Below are positions 29,011 through 39,334 of a stretch of DNA of 64,000 nt, in pieces. Both the position numbers and the translations under genes were made by a program. Each line of letters begins with the position of its first letter. The stretch's first letter is position 1. The stretch covers positions 62,001-126,000 of the forward strand of contig CANTFK010000077.1 in the NCBI GenBank assembly GCA_947646735.1, read 5' to 3'. The DNA is from Peronospora farinosa. Lineage: Eukaryota > Oomycota > Peronosporomycetes > Peronosporales > Peronosporaceae. The notes under the pieces are model-generated. The model was not told where the DNA came from. It was given only the letters and a program-made list of their open reading frames with translations, and ran no database searches.

Positions 29011-31261
29011 TGTGGATGATCAACTGCTAGGAGAGCCTAGGGTCAGTTCAGAATAACCGCGACGCGATGGCATTGACGAAAAACATCGGTTACCGACCAT
29101 TTTTCGCTTGTCCATGATGGTTAATCAGGAGGCAAGTAGCAGTGCTCTACTACAGAAGACTTACATTATACTAGTACTATTGTAATGACTAAGGAATAAA
29201 TATCATTAATAGATGTTCCTTCCATCACGGGTATAGATTGTATCGATAAGTTTAACGTTATGTCTCTGCTCGCTCCGTACGCCAGCTCAGGCGAACTTAA
29301 AAAAAGACCAAATGTGCATTTAGTTTGTTTAACTGCTCGTGCTCCTACATGTGAAATCTTACTCCGTGGCAACCCGTACGCGGCATTGGCGACAACAACA
29401 ATAAATAGTACAGCGAAGCTCGTTCAGACGCGACTTGAGCTCTCCATTGACGGGTTCTTACACCAGTCGACGCCCAGGAACTCAAACACGTCAAAGTTGG
29501 GGTCGTTCACATCCACGCTCGTCATACGGTCATACACCTTGCGGTACTTGAGCGCTTTCTTAGCTAGCAAAGCACTGGTGCTGGAGCTCGTAGGGGATGA
29601 CGCATCTGCAATCAGACACTTGGTTCGTGCCTCGGTACGCTGGCGGTAAGCCTCGTCTCGGTAGCAGAGCCGAACACGATGGGTAGCTTTCGCGGTGGTG
29701 GGGGTAGTTAGCCCCTGGTAGCGATGGTCGTGTTTGGCGTTGGGGCTCCACGATTTCGTAGAGGAAATCAAGGAGTTGGGAGGGATCGGTATGGTCAGGA
29801 CCATTGTTCAGACGCTAGCAAAATTTACGATAGGTGAGTTGTGCGTGGCAGGTTCAGAAATGATCGGAGACTTCGATTCGGAGACAATTGGATGGGCAAT
29901 GCGAGAATGAGCGGTCGCGTAACGGTGGGTTTTCGAAGTCCCACCGTAACAGCCACAAGGAGTGCAGAGACGCTTGTATCACCCTGAATGTGCATGATGA
30001 AGCGCCCTTGGCAAGATACTGCTGCCTGCGATGAACGTTAATCACGTAGGTGCCTCATTTCGAATGGGCAATGCCAATTTGGCAGATATCGAGTTAGCAA
30101 CGCCAAGAGCAGCTTGGACGGACATCGAAGTAGGCTCCCAAGCATCGACAATACAGCAGACCTGTCAAGGAAACTTTAGGGGTGTACGTCGAGAAATCCA
30201 GCTGATTGTGTCCGGTCAACGCAAACAAGACAAAAGGTATCTTCACAACTCAGATAAAATAATCGACCTCAGGAATCAAAGATAGGATTAGAAGATTAAG
30301 AGCAGTATGCAAACTGCTATTGCAAGTCTACGGTGGAAATAGCCAACAGAAATCATCAACGTCAATGAACCGTGGTTACAGCCCCACAGCAAATCGTGCG
30401 CCATAGCTTGACACTAAATGATTTTCGAGACAAGACATTACGTGGAAAGAGTGGATTGTTTCGATCCTTGGAAACGTTTAGTAAGGACATCAAATTGGCG
30501 GACATATTGATGCGAGTAGATACAAAACGTCTTGGGCTCGCTGCTTCAATGCCTTTATTCTTTAGGCCAATACAAGAATGGCCATCGACACGGGAAGGCT
30601 TCCAACTGCCGCTGCTTGTCGCATTGCAAGTCTCTACTTGGTAACTGATTCATACCGTCCATGAATGATCATGTTCTTAATTTGACTTGTGTCAGTCAAT
30701 ATGCCGACCTGACATTTCCTCGCTGCTTCCGCGAAATTTCCCCTTCAATGTATCAGCATCCTGTTAAAATCGAACAAAACGAAAGAATGAATATAAAGCT
30801 TTGTTACTCGCTGCGTCGTGGACTTGAAAACATCAGATCCTTCGCAAGGTAAAAAAGAACCAGACGAGACAAATTCCAGGACGAAATTGTTCCCGCCTAT
30901 GTGCTCAACCTGTATGCTGAGTGTAGCTAATTCAAGTTCAACCATTACCACAGAAGTTTGTTCCATTGCTGAAGAGCGTGTTGCAAAAGTGGTCGTCTCG
31001 CCAGAAGTCACAGCGATGAAGACAAATAAAAAAAGCAATAAGGGTTTCTTGACAAAGTGCAGTCTACAGAGTTGCTCGATCCTTAAAAGCTGTTTCTCGA
31101 CTCACAACGGATATGGTCACGGAAGAAGTATGCTAAGCATTTGCATCTGTGCGACTGCAGCTCCAGATATCAAGTGTCATCAAGACGATCACACGAGAAC
31201 ACAGTGGTCTACAGCTGTGATAAGTAAACTCAATAGCACGTAGCCCTTTTGCTTGATTAAG
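29011..31261. other. Long region without a confident gene
   Basis: Open frames exist but none is convincing. A 126-codon minus frame (29424-29804, containing KALKYRKVYDRMTSVDVNDP) and a 97-codon minus frame (30745-31038) with a hydrophobic start (MLFLFVFIAVTSGE) are the best candidates for small genes. Neither has a recognised domain, and both lack supporting splice or neighbour context. Confidence 0.3.
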
Positions 31262-32404
31262 TTATTGACGCGGCACTGCACGGAAACGCAAGTCGGTATG
31301 AATGCCGTCGTTGTGTCGACGGGAATGAGCGAGAATCTCTCTCTCAGTCTGCTTGCGAAGCAGCGGAAGTATGAGTGTAAGAAACCCGTCGCGCACCTCG
31401 GGTGGAAGCCGTGGCAGCTCTACAGCCATGGGGAAATCGTCTGGAAGCGGTCCTTTTGTGGCCACTACTTGTACAAGCCAGCGACGTAAGTAGCGCATCT
31501 TCTTAATATTATTTGTCCACGCTCGGAGAATGTAGGCCACCTCAGGCGACTGCATGTCGAAGTGAGGCGTCGGATGGTGCACGAGCTCTTCATGCCATTT
31601 AGAATTCACTGCGTCAGCTGAAGCTGAAGCTCGAGCTCGCCCAGGATTGCAATCATTGCGTTGCTTAACCACCATCGTTTCGTCGTCTTCATCGCTTTCT
31701 TCTCCGGACACACTGAACCGATTTCCGTCGCTGATAAGAACGCGCTGTTGCTCCATTGTCGCCTCTTCGTCCAGCTCTAATAAATCCATATGTCTCTGCT
31801 GCAGCTCTTTTAGTTGTTTCATTGTGTCGTCCAATTGTCTACGCAGCGTCTTCAGTTCACTCTCTTGGTCTCGAATCACAGCCATTTGTTGTTCCTGCTC
31901 GAGTGCATAGACCTGCTTGTCTTCAGCCAATCTCGTCTTCAACTCCAGCACCAATGTACACTGCTCTTCACTGTCGTTCTTTATACTTGATGCTTGTCTT
32001 TCTGTATCCATTGTCGCAGAACTAAGTCGCTCAATGTCCCGTAGCGCCGCCAGTTTCTCAGCTTTTAGGTGGCAAATAGTTTCTTCTGCGTTTAACAGCT
32101 GCCATTCCAGCATCGATACACGGTCGTTGGCAGTTTTAAGCTCTAGTCCTGTTGTTAACGTCTCTCTCGAGTCATTATCCAAGTCCAGACGTGCCTGACG
32201 TCGTGCTAGAGTGTGATTAAACTCAATGTCGTCCGTATCGTTGACACTTGAATCATCAGTCTTATAGTAAGGAAGAGACAATGGCGCTTGGCTCAAATCG
32301 GACACATTTAACTGCTTCAACAATGTACGCAGATACGCATTTTCCTCGCGTGCGCACTGGAGATCACGCTGCATCTGCGGCACATTTACCAGAAGCTCAG
32401 CCAT
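31262..32404 (-). CDS. Coiled-coil protein of unknown function (380 aa)
   Basis: Intact ATG-to-stop frame, no introns. Residues 1-30 and about 95-230 are heptad-rich, as in LQCAREENAYLRTLLKQL and ELKTLRRQLDDTMKQLKELQ, so a long parallel coiled coil is likely. An acidic serine stretch (SGEESDEDDE, near 240) resembles a CK2 phosphorylation site. The C-terminal 100 residues are a predicted globular helical region with WTNNIKKMRYLRRWLVQVV and a basic end. There is no signal peptide, membrane segment or enzyme motif. It could be a cytoskeletal or vesicle-tether type protein, but that is a guess. Confidence 0.75.
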   Translation of the reverse strand: MAELLVNVPQMQRDLQCAREENAYLRTLLKQLNVSDLSQAPLSLPYYKTDDSSVNDTDDIEFNHTLARRQARLDLDNDSRETLTTGLELKTANDRVSMLEWQLLNAEETICHLKAEKLAALRDIERLSSATMDTERQASSIKNDSEEQCTLVLELKTRLAEDKQVYALEQEQQMAVIRDQESELKTLRRQLDDTMKQLKELQQRHMDLLELDEEATMEQQRVLISDGNRFSVSGEESDEDDETMVVKQRNDCNPGRARASASADAVNSKWHEELVHHPTPHFDMQSPEVAYILRAWTNNIKKMRYLRRWLVQVVATKGPLPDDFPMAVELPRLPPEVRDGFLTLILPLLRKQTEREILAHSRRHNDGIHTDLRFRAVPRQ

Positions 32405-33204
32405 TATGGACTACAACAGAAGACGGTCATACTTTTGTTGAGAGATCTGATTCGCTAAAAATGGTTTTCAGTCTTCTTTTAATGATGATGATTGGATGAA
32501 AATGCTGGAGTATTGACACGACTTTCAACTGCAGAATTACATGCGAGTAACAAGTGGTGTGACGCATCGTCCTCCTTGTCGCCACAGCTTCGTTGTTGCG
32601 TTCCGTATCATATCACAACTGGTCGTCTGAAATTTGGACTGCAATGTACGTGCGCAACTGTTTATGACTACAAATCATTTGAGCTCAATCTTTAATGGAA
32701 GCAAAAGTACGACGAAATGTTGAGCTCAAACAAAAGGTAAATGCAAACTCAGCGGTGAAGCATATTGAGCTAATAGTGATGCTCGTACGTATCCCGATAT
32801 CCTGAGGAATAACATGGTCTCATTGATGTGATAACGTCGATTCGCCATTATATACAGTAGAATTGCTAAAACAAAAAGTAGAATATGCATTCATTCATGC
32901 ATTGTTGTAGTACAAGTTAGTTATTATCCTTTACATGGTAAATCTACCACAAATGTCCAAATGCAAGAGCTTCTTTAGCCTCTACAACTCTTTCTGCAGC
33001 AACAAATTCAATCCTATCGTGTGTCTAATAGACATGAACCCCAAGAAACAATCAACTTAGTTCGGCACTTGTCGTATTCGATTGAAGAAGACGCTCACCA
33101 TATAAGATCATACCCTTTTAAAACCAATCCATCCCACCGTATCATCTTTCGAAACCTTTGCCGCTAGGATTCAGTCCAAGATTTATTGTCCCCAATTAAC
33201 GTCA
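32405..33204. other. Intergenic region, divergent promoter space
   Basis: 800 bases between the starts of the coiled-coil gene (leftward) and the coproporphyrinogen oxidase gene (rightward). AT-rich, no feature recognised. Confidence 0.4.
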
Positions 33205-34413
33205 ATGACCCGTTTAAACACGTTATTAAAATCCTCACGGCCTTGGATCGCCGTCGTACCCGCTACTATCAGTGCCATTTATATTACTCACGAGCAAGAA
33301 TCAAGTGGATGCAAAGGGTTGATTCCCATATCTGCCTTTTTGTATCAATCTCTATCTGAAGACAAGACACCCAAGACTAGTATCGAGTTTGATACGAAAG
33401 CCTCTATGCCCAAGCGCATGGAGGCATTGATTCTTCGATTGCAAGATGAAATTTGTGCCACTATTGAAGCTGTAGATGGAAAGAAGTTTCATGAAGATAA
33501 ATGGGAACGTGAAGGACACGGTGGTGGTGGTCGTAGTCGTATAATCCAAGATGGGAACGTCTTTGAAAAGGCTGGAGTGGGTGTATCAATTATTCATGGA
33601 AAATTACCACCTGCTGCCGTAAAACAAATGACAGAGAGAGGAAAAGACATTCAAGAACGACCAGAAGGGGTGCCTTTTTACGCTTGTGGCATTAGTTTAG
33701 TCATGCATCCACACAATCCCATGGCTCCAACAATTCACCATAATTACCGCTACTTTGAGGTAGAAACGGGATACTTTGATAAGGATGGTAAACCTGAAAA
33801 GATTGGGTGGTTTGGTGGAGGGGCTGACTTGACTCCGAGTTATCTTTTTGAAGAAGATGCACGCCATTTTCATGCTGTCTATAAGACGCAGTTGGACAAG
33901 CGTGACCCAGAGCTTTATCCCAAGTATAAGAAAACATGTGATGAGTATTTCTACATCCCACATCGTCAAGAAGGTCGTGGGATTGGTGGCATCTTTTTTG
34001 ATGATCTTACTAATACGTCGGAAGAGAATTTTCAGATGGTTCGTCATTGTGCCAGCTCGATGCTCGATGCATACGTCCCGATTCTTAAGAAACGTAAGGA
34101 CTTGCCGTTTACGAAACAGCAAAAGGAGTGGCAGCAAATGCGTCGTGGTCGCTATGTCGAGTTTAACATCATGTACGATCGAGGCACCAAGTTCGGTCTA
34201 CTGACTCCCGGCTCACGTGTTGAGTCGATCCTCATATCACTTCCGCTGACGGCTCGTTGGGAATACATGCACCAACCTGCTTCTGGATCATGGGAGGAAA
34301 AGACTATTGAGGTGCTAAAGAACCCCGTGGACTGGCTCAATGTGCCTGAAGTCGATTTAAAGACGCTTTCGACAGGTGAGCTGCTCAAGGAGCTTGCTAG
34401 AAGAAGTGAGTAA
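33205..34413 (+). CDS. CPOX: Coproporphyrinogen III oxidase, oxygen-dependent
   Basis: A 402-aa intact frame. The enzyme turns coproporphyrinogen III into protoporphyrinogen IX in haem synthesis, using O2. Family signatures are all present: GGGGRSRIIQDGNVFEKAGV (residues about 108-127), HPHNPMAPTIHHNYRYFE, WFGGGADLTPSY, RGIGGIFFDDL, RGRYVEFNIMYDRGTKFG and ESILISLPLTARWEY. The first 35 residues (TRLNTLLKSSRPW, then a hydrophobic stretch) look like a mitochondrial targeting sequence, as in animals and fungi. Length is normal for the family. No introns. Its 3' end faces the EttA-type gene, 196 bp away. Confidence 0.97.
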   Translation: MTRLNTLLKSSRPWIAVVPATISAIYITHEQESSGCKGLIPISAFLYQSLSEDKTPKTSIEFDTKASMPKRMEALILRLQDEICATIEAVDGKKFHEDKWEREGHGGGGRSRIIQDGNVFEKAGVGVSIIHGKLPPAAVKQMTERGKDIQERPEGVPFYACGISLVMHPHNPMAPTIHHNYRYFEVETGYFDKDGKPEKIGWFGGGADLTPSYLFEEDARHFHAVYKTQLDKRDPELYPKYKKTCDEYFYIPHRQEGRGIGGIFFDDLTNTSEENFQMVRHCASSMLDAYVPILKKRKDLPFTKQQKEWQQMRRGRYVEFNIMYDRGTKFGLLTPGSRVESILISLPLTARWEYMHQPASGSWEEKTIEVLKNPVDWLNVPEVDLKTLSTGELLKELARRSE

Positions 34414-34609
34414 ACGGCACGTACAAGTGCACAAACTTTGCTGGCGGACTGAAAGTAGTCTTGTTTCGCGGGTTAACGGAGATGCATGTACGTACGACAA
34501 TACTCTGAAAGTACAAAGCTTTGACAAGGATTCGGACTAGCGTTGTAGGTGCGGGGATATTGTATCTACTGTAACAATAAGTGGCCTTAGCTACTTGTCT
34601 CTTTTTACA

Positions 34610-36385
34610 CTACTTTTTACGCTCCCTCTCGTATTCACTGTAGTTTCCGTCGAAAAACTTGACGCGACCATCACCCTCGAACGCGATAATATGGGAGCAA
34701 ATGCGGTCTAGAAACCATCGGTCGTGGGAAATTACCATAGACACGCCGTCAAAGTCAGTAAGTGCAGCTTCAAGCGAACGCAGGGTGTCAACGTCAAGAT
34801 CGTTCGTCGGCTCATCGAGCATCACCACATTGTGGCCGCCCAGCAGCATTTTGGCGAGGTGAACACGGTTGCGCTCACCACCACTGAGAGAGCCGACCTT
34901 CTTCTCCTGCATGCCACCGCGTAAATTAAAACTCGCTATGTAGGCACGCGTATTGATGCGATCACCACTGATCTCCACGAACTCGTTGTCGCCTGAAATT
35001 TCCTCGTAGACCGATCGTCTGCCACTCAATTCGCCGCGGCTCTGACTCACAAAACCCAAGCTCACAGTCTTACCTAGCTCCACGCTGCCCTCGTCAGGTT
35101 CCTCAATGCCGGCAATGACATTGAACAGCGTGGACTTCCCCATTCCGTTACCTCCCACAATACCCACAATCGCGTGGGGTGGGATCTCGAACGAAAGCTT
35201 GTCAAAGAGCACACGGCCATCGTCTAGCTGTTTTCGCAAGTTGTTTATCTTAATAACCTTGTTGCCCAGACGAACGCCCGACGGAACAACAATCTGTCCA
35301 TCCTCGACCCGCGACGACGCACGGAAACCAGTAGACTCCATTTCTTGCAGCTTTTTCAGACGCGCTTTGTTTGCCTTCTTACTTCCCTGGTGATCACGAG
35401 ACCATGCAATCTCCGACGCAATCTGCTTTGCACGGATTGCGTCGCTCTTCCGCTGCATATTGAAGCGGTTACGACGCTGGGTGAGCCACTCTGTGTAGTT
35501 ACCTTCGTACGCATACGTCTCCCCTCTATCCAGCTCCAAGACCCAACCAGCCACATTGTCCAAAAAGTAGCGGTCATGGGTAATGGATAGCACCGTACCG
35601 CGGTACTTTTTCAAAAAGTCTTCCAACCAATGCACCGACTCGGCATCCAAGTGATTGGTAGGCTCGTCCAATAGCAGCATATCCGGTTTCTCCAGTAGCA
35701 GCCTGCAAAGCGCCACACGACGTCGTTCACCTCCCGATAAGATCTCTACATCTGAGTCTGCAGCTGGCACTCGCAGTGCAGCCATAGCTTTTTCCACTTC
35801 ATGACTCAAGTCCCAGCAGCCCAAGTGCTCGATTTGATCTTGTAACTTGGCTTGTTCTTCCAATAGAGCATCAAAGTCGGCGTCTGGCTCGCCCATTGCC
35901 ATCGACACGTCATCAAACTTGGTCAATAACATTTGGCTCTCCTTCAGTCCATCCATAATGTTCTCGTACACGTTCTTGCTTGGATCCAGCTGTGGTTCCT
36001 GTGGCAAATAGCCAATTTTCAGTCCGTCCTTGACCCAGCGTTCACCATCAAAGTCACTGCGAACGCCGGCAATGATCTTGAGCAATGTAGACTTTCCACT
36101 TCCATTGGCTCCCAAGACGCCAATCTTTGCACCTCGTAAGAATCCCAAACTTACTCGTTCAAAGAGTTTCTTGCCTCCAGGAATGATCATCCCAACGTCT
36201 TTCAAATGACAGACAAAGTCACCAGGAATTCCACCACCAGCATTCGAAGAAGAGCCTGATGAGGATGAAAATTCACGCACAGCATTGTAAGGATATTGAC
36301 CAGCTGTCAACCAAGTCGGAAATCGTACAGAGCAGCGTAGACTACGCCATGACACTGACACCGAAGCGATCGGTCGACGCAGCAT
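34610..36385 (-). CDS. EttA-type ABC-F ATPase, probably mitochondrial
   Basis: 591 aa, two ABC domains in tandem and no membrane segments. Domain 1 has Walker A GANGSGKST (residues near 95), signature LSGGERRRVALCRLL and Walker B LLLDEPTNHLD. Domain 2 has GGNGMGKST, LSGGERNRVHLAKML and VMLDEPTNDLD. The linker between domains contains the RAKQIASEIAWSRDHQGSKK-type helices typical of EttA. Bacterial EttA is about 555 aa; the additional N-terminus (MLRRPIASVSVSWRSLRCSV and on to FSSSSGSSS) is Arg/Ser-rich without acidic residues, as in mitochondrial presequences. EttA binds the ribosomal E site and gates translation according to ATP level. Organellar targeting is inferred. It shares a 171-bp divergent promoter with the oxidoreductase gene. 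Confidence 0.92.
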   Translation of the reverse strand: MLRRPIASVSVSWRSLRCSVRFPTWLTAGQYPYNAVREFSSSSGSSSNAGGGIPGDFVCHLKDVGMIIPGGKKLFERVSLGFLRGAKIGVLGANGSGKSTLLKIIAGVRSDFDGERWVKDGLKIGYLPQEPQLDPSKNVYENIMDGLKESQMLLTKFDDVSMAMGEPDADFDALLEEQAKLQDQIEHLGCWDLSHEVEKAMAALRVPAADSDVEILSGGERRRVALCRLLLEKPDMLLLDEPTNHLDAESVHWLEDFLKKYRGTVLSITHDRYFLDNVAGWVLELDRGETYAYEGNYTEWLTQRRNRFNMQRKSDAIRAKQIASEIAWSRDHQGSKKANKARLKKLQEMESTGFRASSRVEDGQIVVPSGVRLGNKVIKINNLRKQLDDGRVLFDKLSFEIPPHAIVGIVGGNGMGKSTLFNVIAGIEEPDEGSVELGKTVSLGFVSQSRGELSGRRSVYEEISGDNEFVEISGDRINTRAYIASFNLRGGMQEKKVGSLSGGERNRVHLAKMLLGGHNVVMLDEPTNDLDVDTLRSLEAALTDFDGVSMVISHDRWFLDRICSHIIAFEGDGRVKFFDGNYSEYERERKK

Positions 36386-36556
36386 CTTCGCTTGGCTGGT
36401 GTGCAGCTAAATGAATATAAACCAATCAAATTGCGTATTATCGTACTCGTGCTTGATTGGTGCAAAAGGCGGCAATACGAATTCATGTCCACCACACCAC
36501 TTCCATTCGCTTCAATTTCAACAGTGTGTCATTTCTGAATTTGCCTTGTCCTCATC
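36386..36556. promoter_or_regulatory. Bidirectional promoter region (EttA-type / oxidoreductase)
   Basis: Only 171 bases separate two divergent ATG codons, so both genes must start transcription within or near this stretch. Sequences such as ccacttccattcgcttcaat and gtgtcatttctgaattt near the right side resemble oomycete initiator-type pyrimidine/TCATT motifs. No site has been tested. Confidence 0.45.
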
Positions 36557-37723
36557 ATGTCCTTTCGGTGTCTCTATCGCCCTTTTACATTTAGCAATAG
36601 GGTACAAAGCTATTCGTCCGGTTCAAAGCGTTTCAATGTGGCTGTAATTGGCACTGGACGTATGGGACGTATTCGTCTCGCTGGAATGCAAAACAATTCA
36701 CGTGTATCGATCACTGCAGTCGTTGATTCCAATGCTACTACTGAACAACTTTACGAGTTAGGTAGTCAATACAAAACCAAGTGTTTTTCAAGTCTCATGG
36801 AGGCTGGAGGAGCTTTAAAGCAGCAGAATCAGACGATAGACGGTGTCTGGATCTCGACGCCTACTCCAACACACATGGAGCTTGTCAATGACTGTGCAAC
36901 GGGGATATTAGGCACGGAGGTTAAAGCTATTGGTATTGAAAAGCCTGTGGCTGCATTGGTCACGGAGATTGACACAGCGTACCAAGTATGTCACAAAAAT
37001 GATGTCAAACTCTTTTGTTCTTTCCAAAGAAGATTTGACCCGAGCTATGAAGCTTTACGGGTTCAATGTGTAGACGTTCAGAGCTTGGGCAAGCTTCAAT
37101 CTATCCATACAGTGTTCCGTGACCATCCATATCCACCTGTGGAGTTTCTTAAAACAGGAGGAGATCCATTTCATGATCTTGCTGTACATGATATCGACTA
37201 CGTGTGTGACCTTGTGGGCGAATACCCGGCTAAAGTGTACGCACATGGAACGAGTTTGTCGGCCGAGCTGAGAGACTTCAATGTGATGGACAAAGCTAGT
37301 GTCTGGCTGGAATTTGCCAACTCTGGCGTCGTTTGTACCATGGATCTTAGTCGGAGTGCAAAGTACGGCTATGACCAGCGTATCGAAGTGGCGGGTGAGC
37401 ATGGAATGCTGCAGGTTCAAAATTTGAGCAAGACTGCTATGGTCCAGTCCACCAAGGCTGGGATTACGGCTGATACGTTGCGACACTCTTTTCCAGAGAG
37501 ATTCCACGAGGCGTATCTGCTTGAGCTCGACAGATTTATTGATGTCATAGAAGGTAATGCCAATCCTCGTGTACACTGGGGTGCGTCGCGGATGAACACC
37601 ATCATCGCTGAAGCCGCACGCATCGCAGCAATTGAAAAGAAGGTCGTCACGATCAAGTACAGCAAAACCAAACAAATGGACCCTAGCTCAGACCCGATCC
37701 TGGACTGCGAATACGTGTTCTAA
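36557..37723 (+). CDS. Gfo/Idh/MocA family NAD(P)-dependent oxidoreductase (inositol 2-dehydrogenase-like)
   Basis: 388 aa, intact, no introns. The Rossmann motif is VAVIGTGRMGRIRLAGM (residues about 32-48, GxGxxG). The conserved catalytic lysine lies in GIEKPVA and the Asp/His pair in FHDLAVHDIDYVCDLVGEYP, the pattern of myo-inositol dehydrogenases. The substrate is not certain; family members oxidise inositol, sugars or their derivatives. The first 27 residues (FRCLYRPFTFSNRVQSYSSG) are basic, aromatic and serine-rich, so mitochondrial import is possible. Transcribed divergently from the EttA-type gene. Confidence 0.88.
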   Translation: MSFRCLYRPFTFSNRVQSYSSGSKRFNVAVIGTGRMGRIRLAGMQNNSRVSITAVVDSNATTEQLYELGSQYKTKCFSSLMEAGGALKQQNQTIDGVWISTPTPTHMELVNDCATGILGTEVKAIGIEKPVAALVTEIDTAYQVCHKNDVKLFCSFQRRFDPSYEALRVQCVDVQSLGKLQSIHTVFRDHPYPPVEFLKTGGDPFHDLAVHDIDYVCDLVGEYPAKVYAHGTSLSAELRDFNVMDKASVWLEFANSGVVCTMDLSRSAKYGYDQRIEVAGEHGMLQVQNLSKTAMVQSTKAGITADTLRHSFPERFHEAYLLELDRFIDVIEGNANPRVHWGASRMNTIIAEAARIAAIEKKVVTIKYSKTKQMDPSSDPILDCEYVF

Positions 37724-38872
37724 GACATGAAGTGTGTTGGTGATACCAAAGTCGCGTCAGGACAACAGGTTGCCACGTTGAAGTCGCACTCACATATAGG
37801 TCGCCAACAGGCCAGACGAAGCTCACGATCACGAGGATGAATCCCAGGAAGTCAATCTACCATCACATCCAATACGATTCACGATTCTGCTTGTCCACTA
37901 ATCACTCGATTTCCTCCTCGCATTTCCGTCGCAGCAGAACTACAGTAACTCGGCTGTGCAACATACCAACCACAGCTCCGTCGTGCTCTGCATGCTGAAG
38001 TACACGAGATTGCTGCCATCACCAAAAATAAAAAGATGTTGAACTGGAACAAGCCGCGCTAGATAAGTTACTAAAGACCGTCAACTTGCCGATACGATTC
38101 TGTCCGACACTCTCCCGCTTTCCTACTAACCAGCCGACAAAGACGTAGCTCATATTTTTTCGTGCTGACGGTCAGGTTGATGGCCATGGTGCAAAACGTC
38201 GCCTTTATGCCAACAACTACAGCTCATGGCTGGCATCCCCTGGCATGTATCTCAAACATGACCAGTATCTCGACACGAACTAGCCATGGACTCGTTCACT
38301 TCACTAGCTTAAGATCAGTGACGGCACCGGACGTTCGAGTGGCGATAGTCTCTGCGCTGAAACGAAGCTGCTCTTCACAAATGCATCAACGGCACTCGCA
38401 TAGAAGAACGGGATACTATCCGTGCAAGATACTACAACGTCTTCAACAGCTCACCACTGGAGTTTATGCCAGCAATAGCAAAGAGTGAGTACTCGACACG
38501 TACATTTGCATGTACGTGTCAACGATCATCCTCAAGAGTCCAGATCAATGTTGTCAGTACATTTTCTAGTTTGGACGACGAAGATGTCGTGTCGTCTCTG
38601 CACAGTCTTCTTCTTGTACACGTAGAAAGAAGACAAAGACAAAGAAAAGAATCACATAGAAGACGCACTGAAGTGACGTCCAATGTACTCGACACCACAA
38701 ATGCCATTGTCGTAACTGTCGTCGTAGCTCGACCAATCGTTCATTTACACCCCTCGTTCCACCTTCTGCTCGACATCGACAGTTTGCTAAACCTCGTATT
38801 CTGAATATAAAAACAACACAAAACCAAGTTTTAACACCACAAAACTAAGTTTTAGCACCACAAACCTGAAAT
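37724..38872. other. Intergenic region with a short unexplained coding-like remnant
   Basis: Near 38165-38280 a plus-strand frame reads RRLYANNYSSWLASPGMYL followed by KHDQYLDTN and a stop, then stays protein-like for a further 100 bases. It looks like a fragment of a secreted-enzyme gene, but I cannot name it. Otherwise nothing is recognised. Confidence 0.3.
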
Positions 38873-39334
38873 TTAATTGCAATTTCTACATCTTTTTACC
38901 ACGCACCTGTATAATCTGAAGGATTGTATCCATTGACAATTTACTTCTTCTCTAGGTATCAATGCCACTTGACTATTTTCTGATTCTACTGAATTTAACC
39001 CTAACATTTGCACTTCCGAGTCAGAATTTTGTGTTTCAACAATCAATTTCCTCTCGGCAGCATCAACAAAATTTGTTTCCAAGTGATTCTCAGTCAAAGA
39101 GCGTATCTGAGAGGAAGTAGCTAACGCAGTCAGCGCCTCTTCGAGGGCTCGATTCGAGGTCACGGAAAATGGTCCTGAGAGCAGCGGAGAGCGACACATT
39201 GGACAGGCATCAGATCGACGTAGTGCATCATCTAAACACGAGCGACAGAAGCTCTGGCCGCAGCAGAAGACGAGCACTGGACGCTGATAGCTGCCCAGAC
39301 AGATTGGGCAATGCCACCCGTCACATGCTGACAT
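38873..39334 (-). CDS. RING-finger-like protein lacking the zinc-ligand histidine
   Basis: 153 aa from ATG at 39332-39334; further upstream the frame lacks an ATG. Residues 8-49 form a RING-type finger: CPICLGSYQRPVLVFCCGQ, then SFCRSCLDDALRRSDACPMC. In a C3HC4 RING the histidine falls where this protein has Gln (FCCGQSFC; codon CAG). The extra Cys just before might serve as an alternative ligand. The rest is acidic and unstructured, with no other domain. RING proteins usually act as ubiquitin E3 ligases; activity here is uncertain. No intron seen. Confidence 0.78.
   Translation of the reverse strand: MSACDGWHCPICLGSYQRPVLVFCCGQSFCRSCLDDALRRSDACPMCRSPLLSGPFSVTSNRALEEALTALATSSQIRSLTENHLETNFVDAAERKLIVETQNSDSEVQMLGLNSVESENSQVALIPREEVNCQWIQSFRLYRCVVKRCRNCN

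Noticed and set aside
30745..31038. Possible small secreted protein on the minus strand
   Set aside because: A hydrophobic start alone is not enough; no RXLR, EER or cysteine pattern and no supporting context, so it was not listed as a gene.
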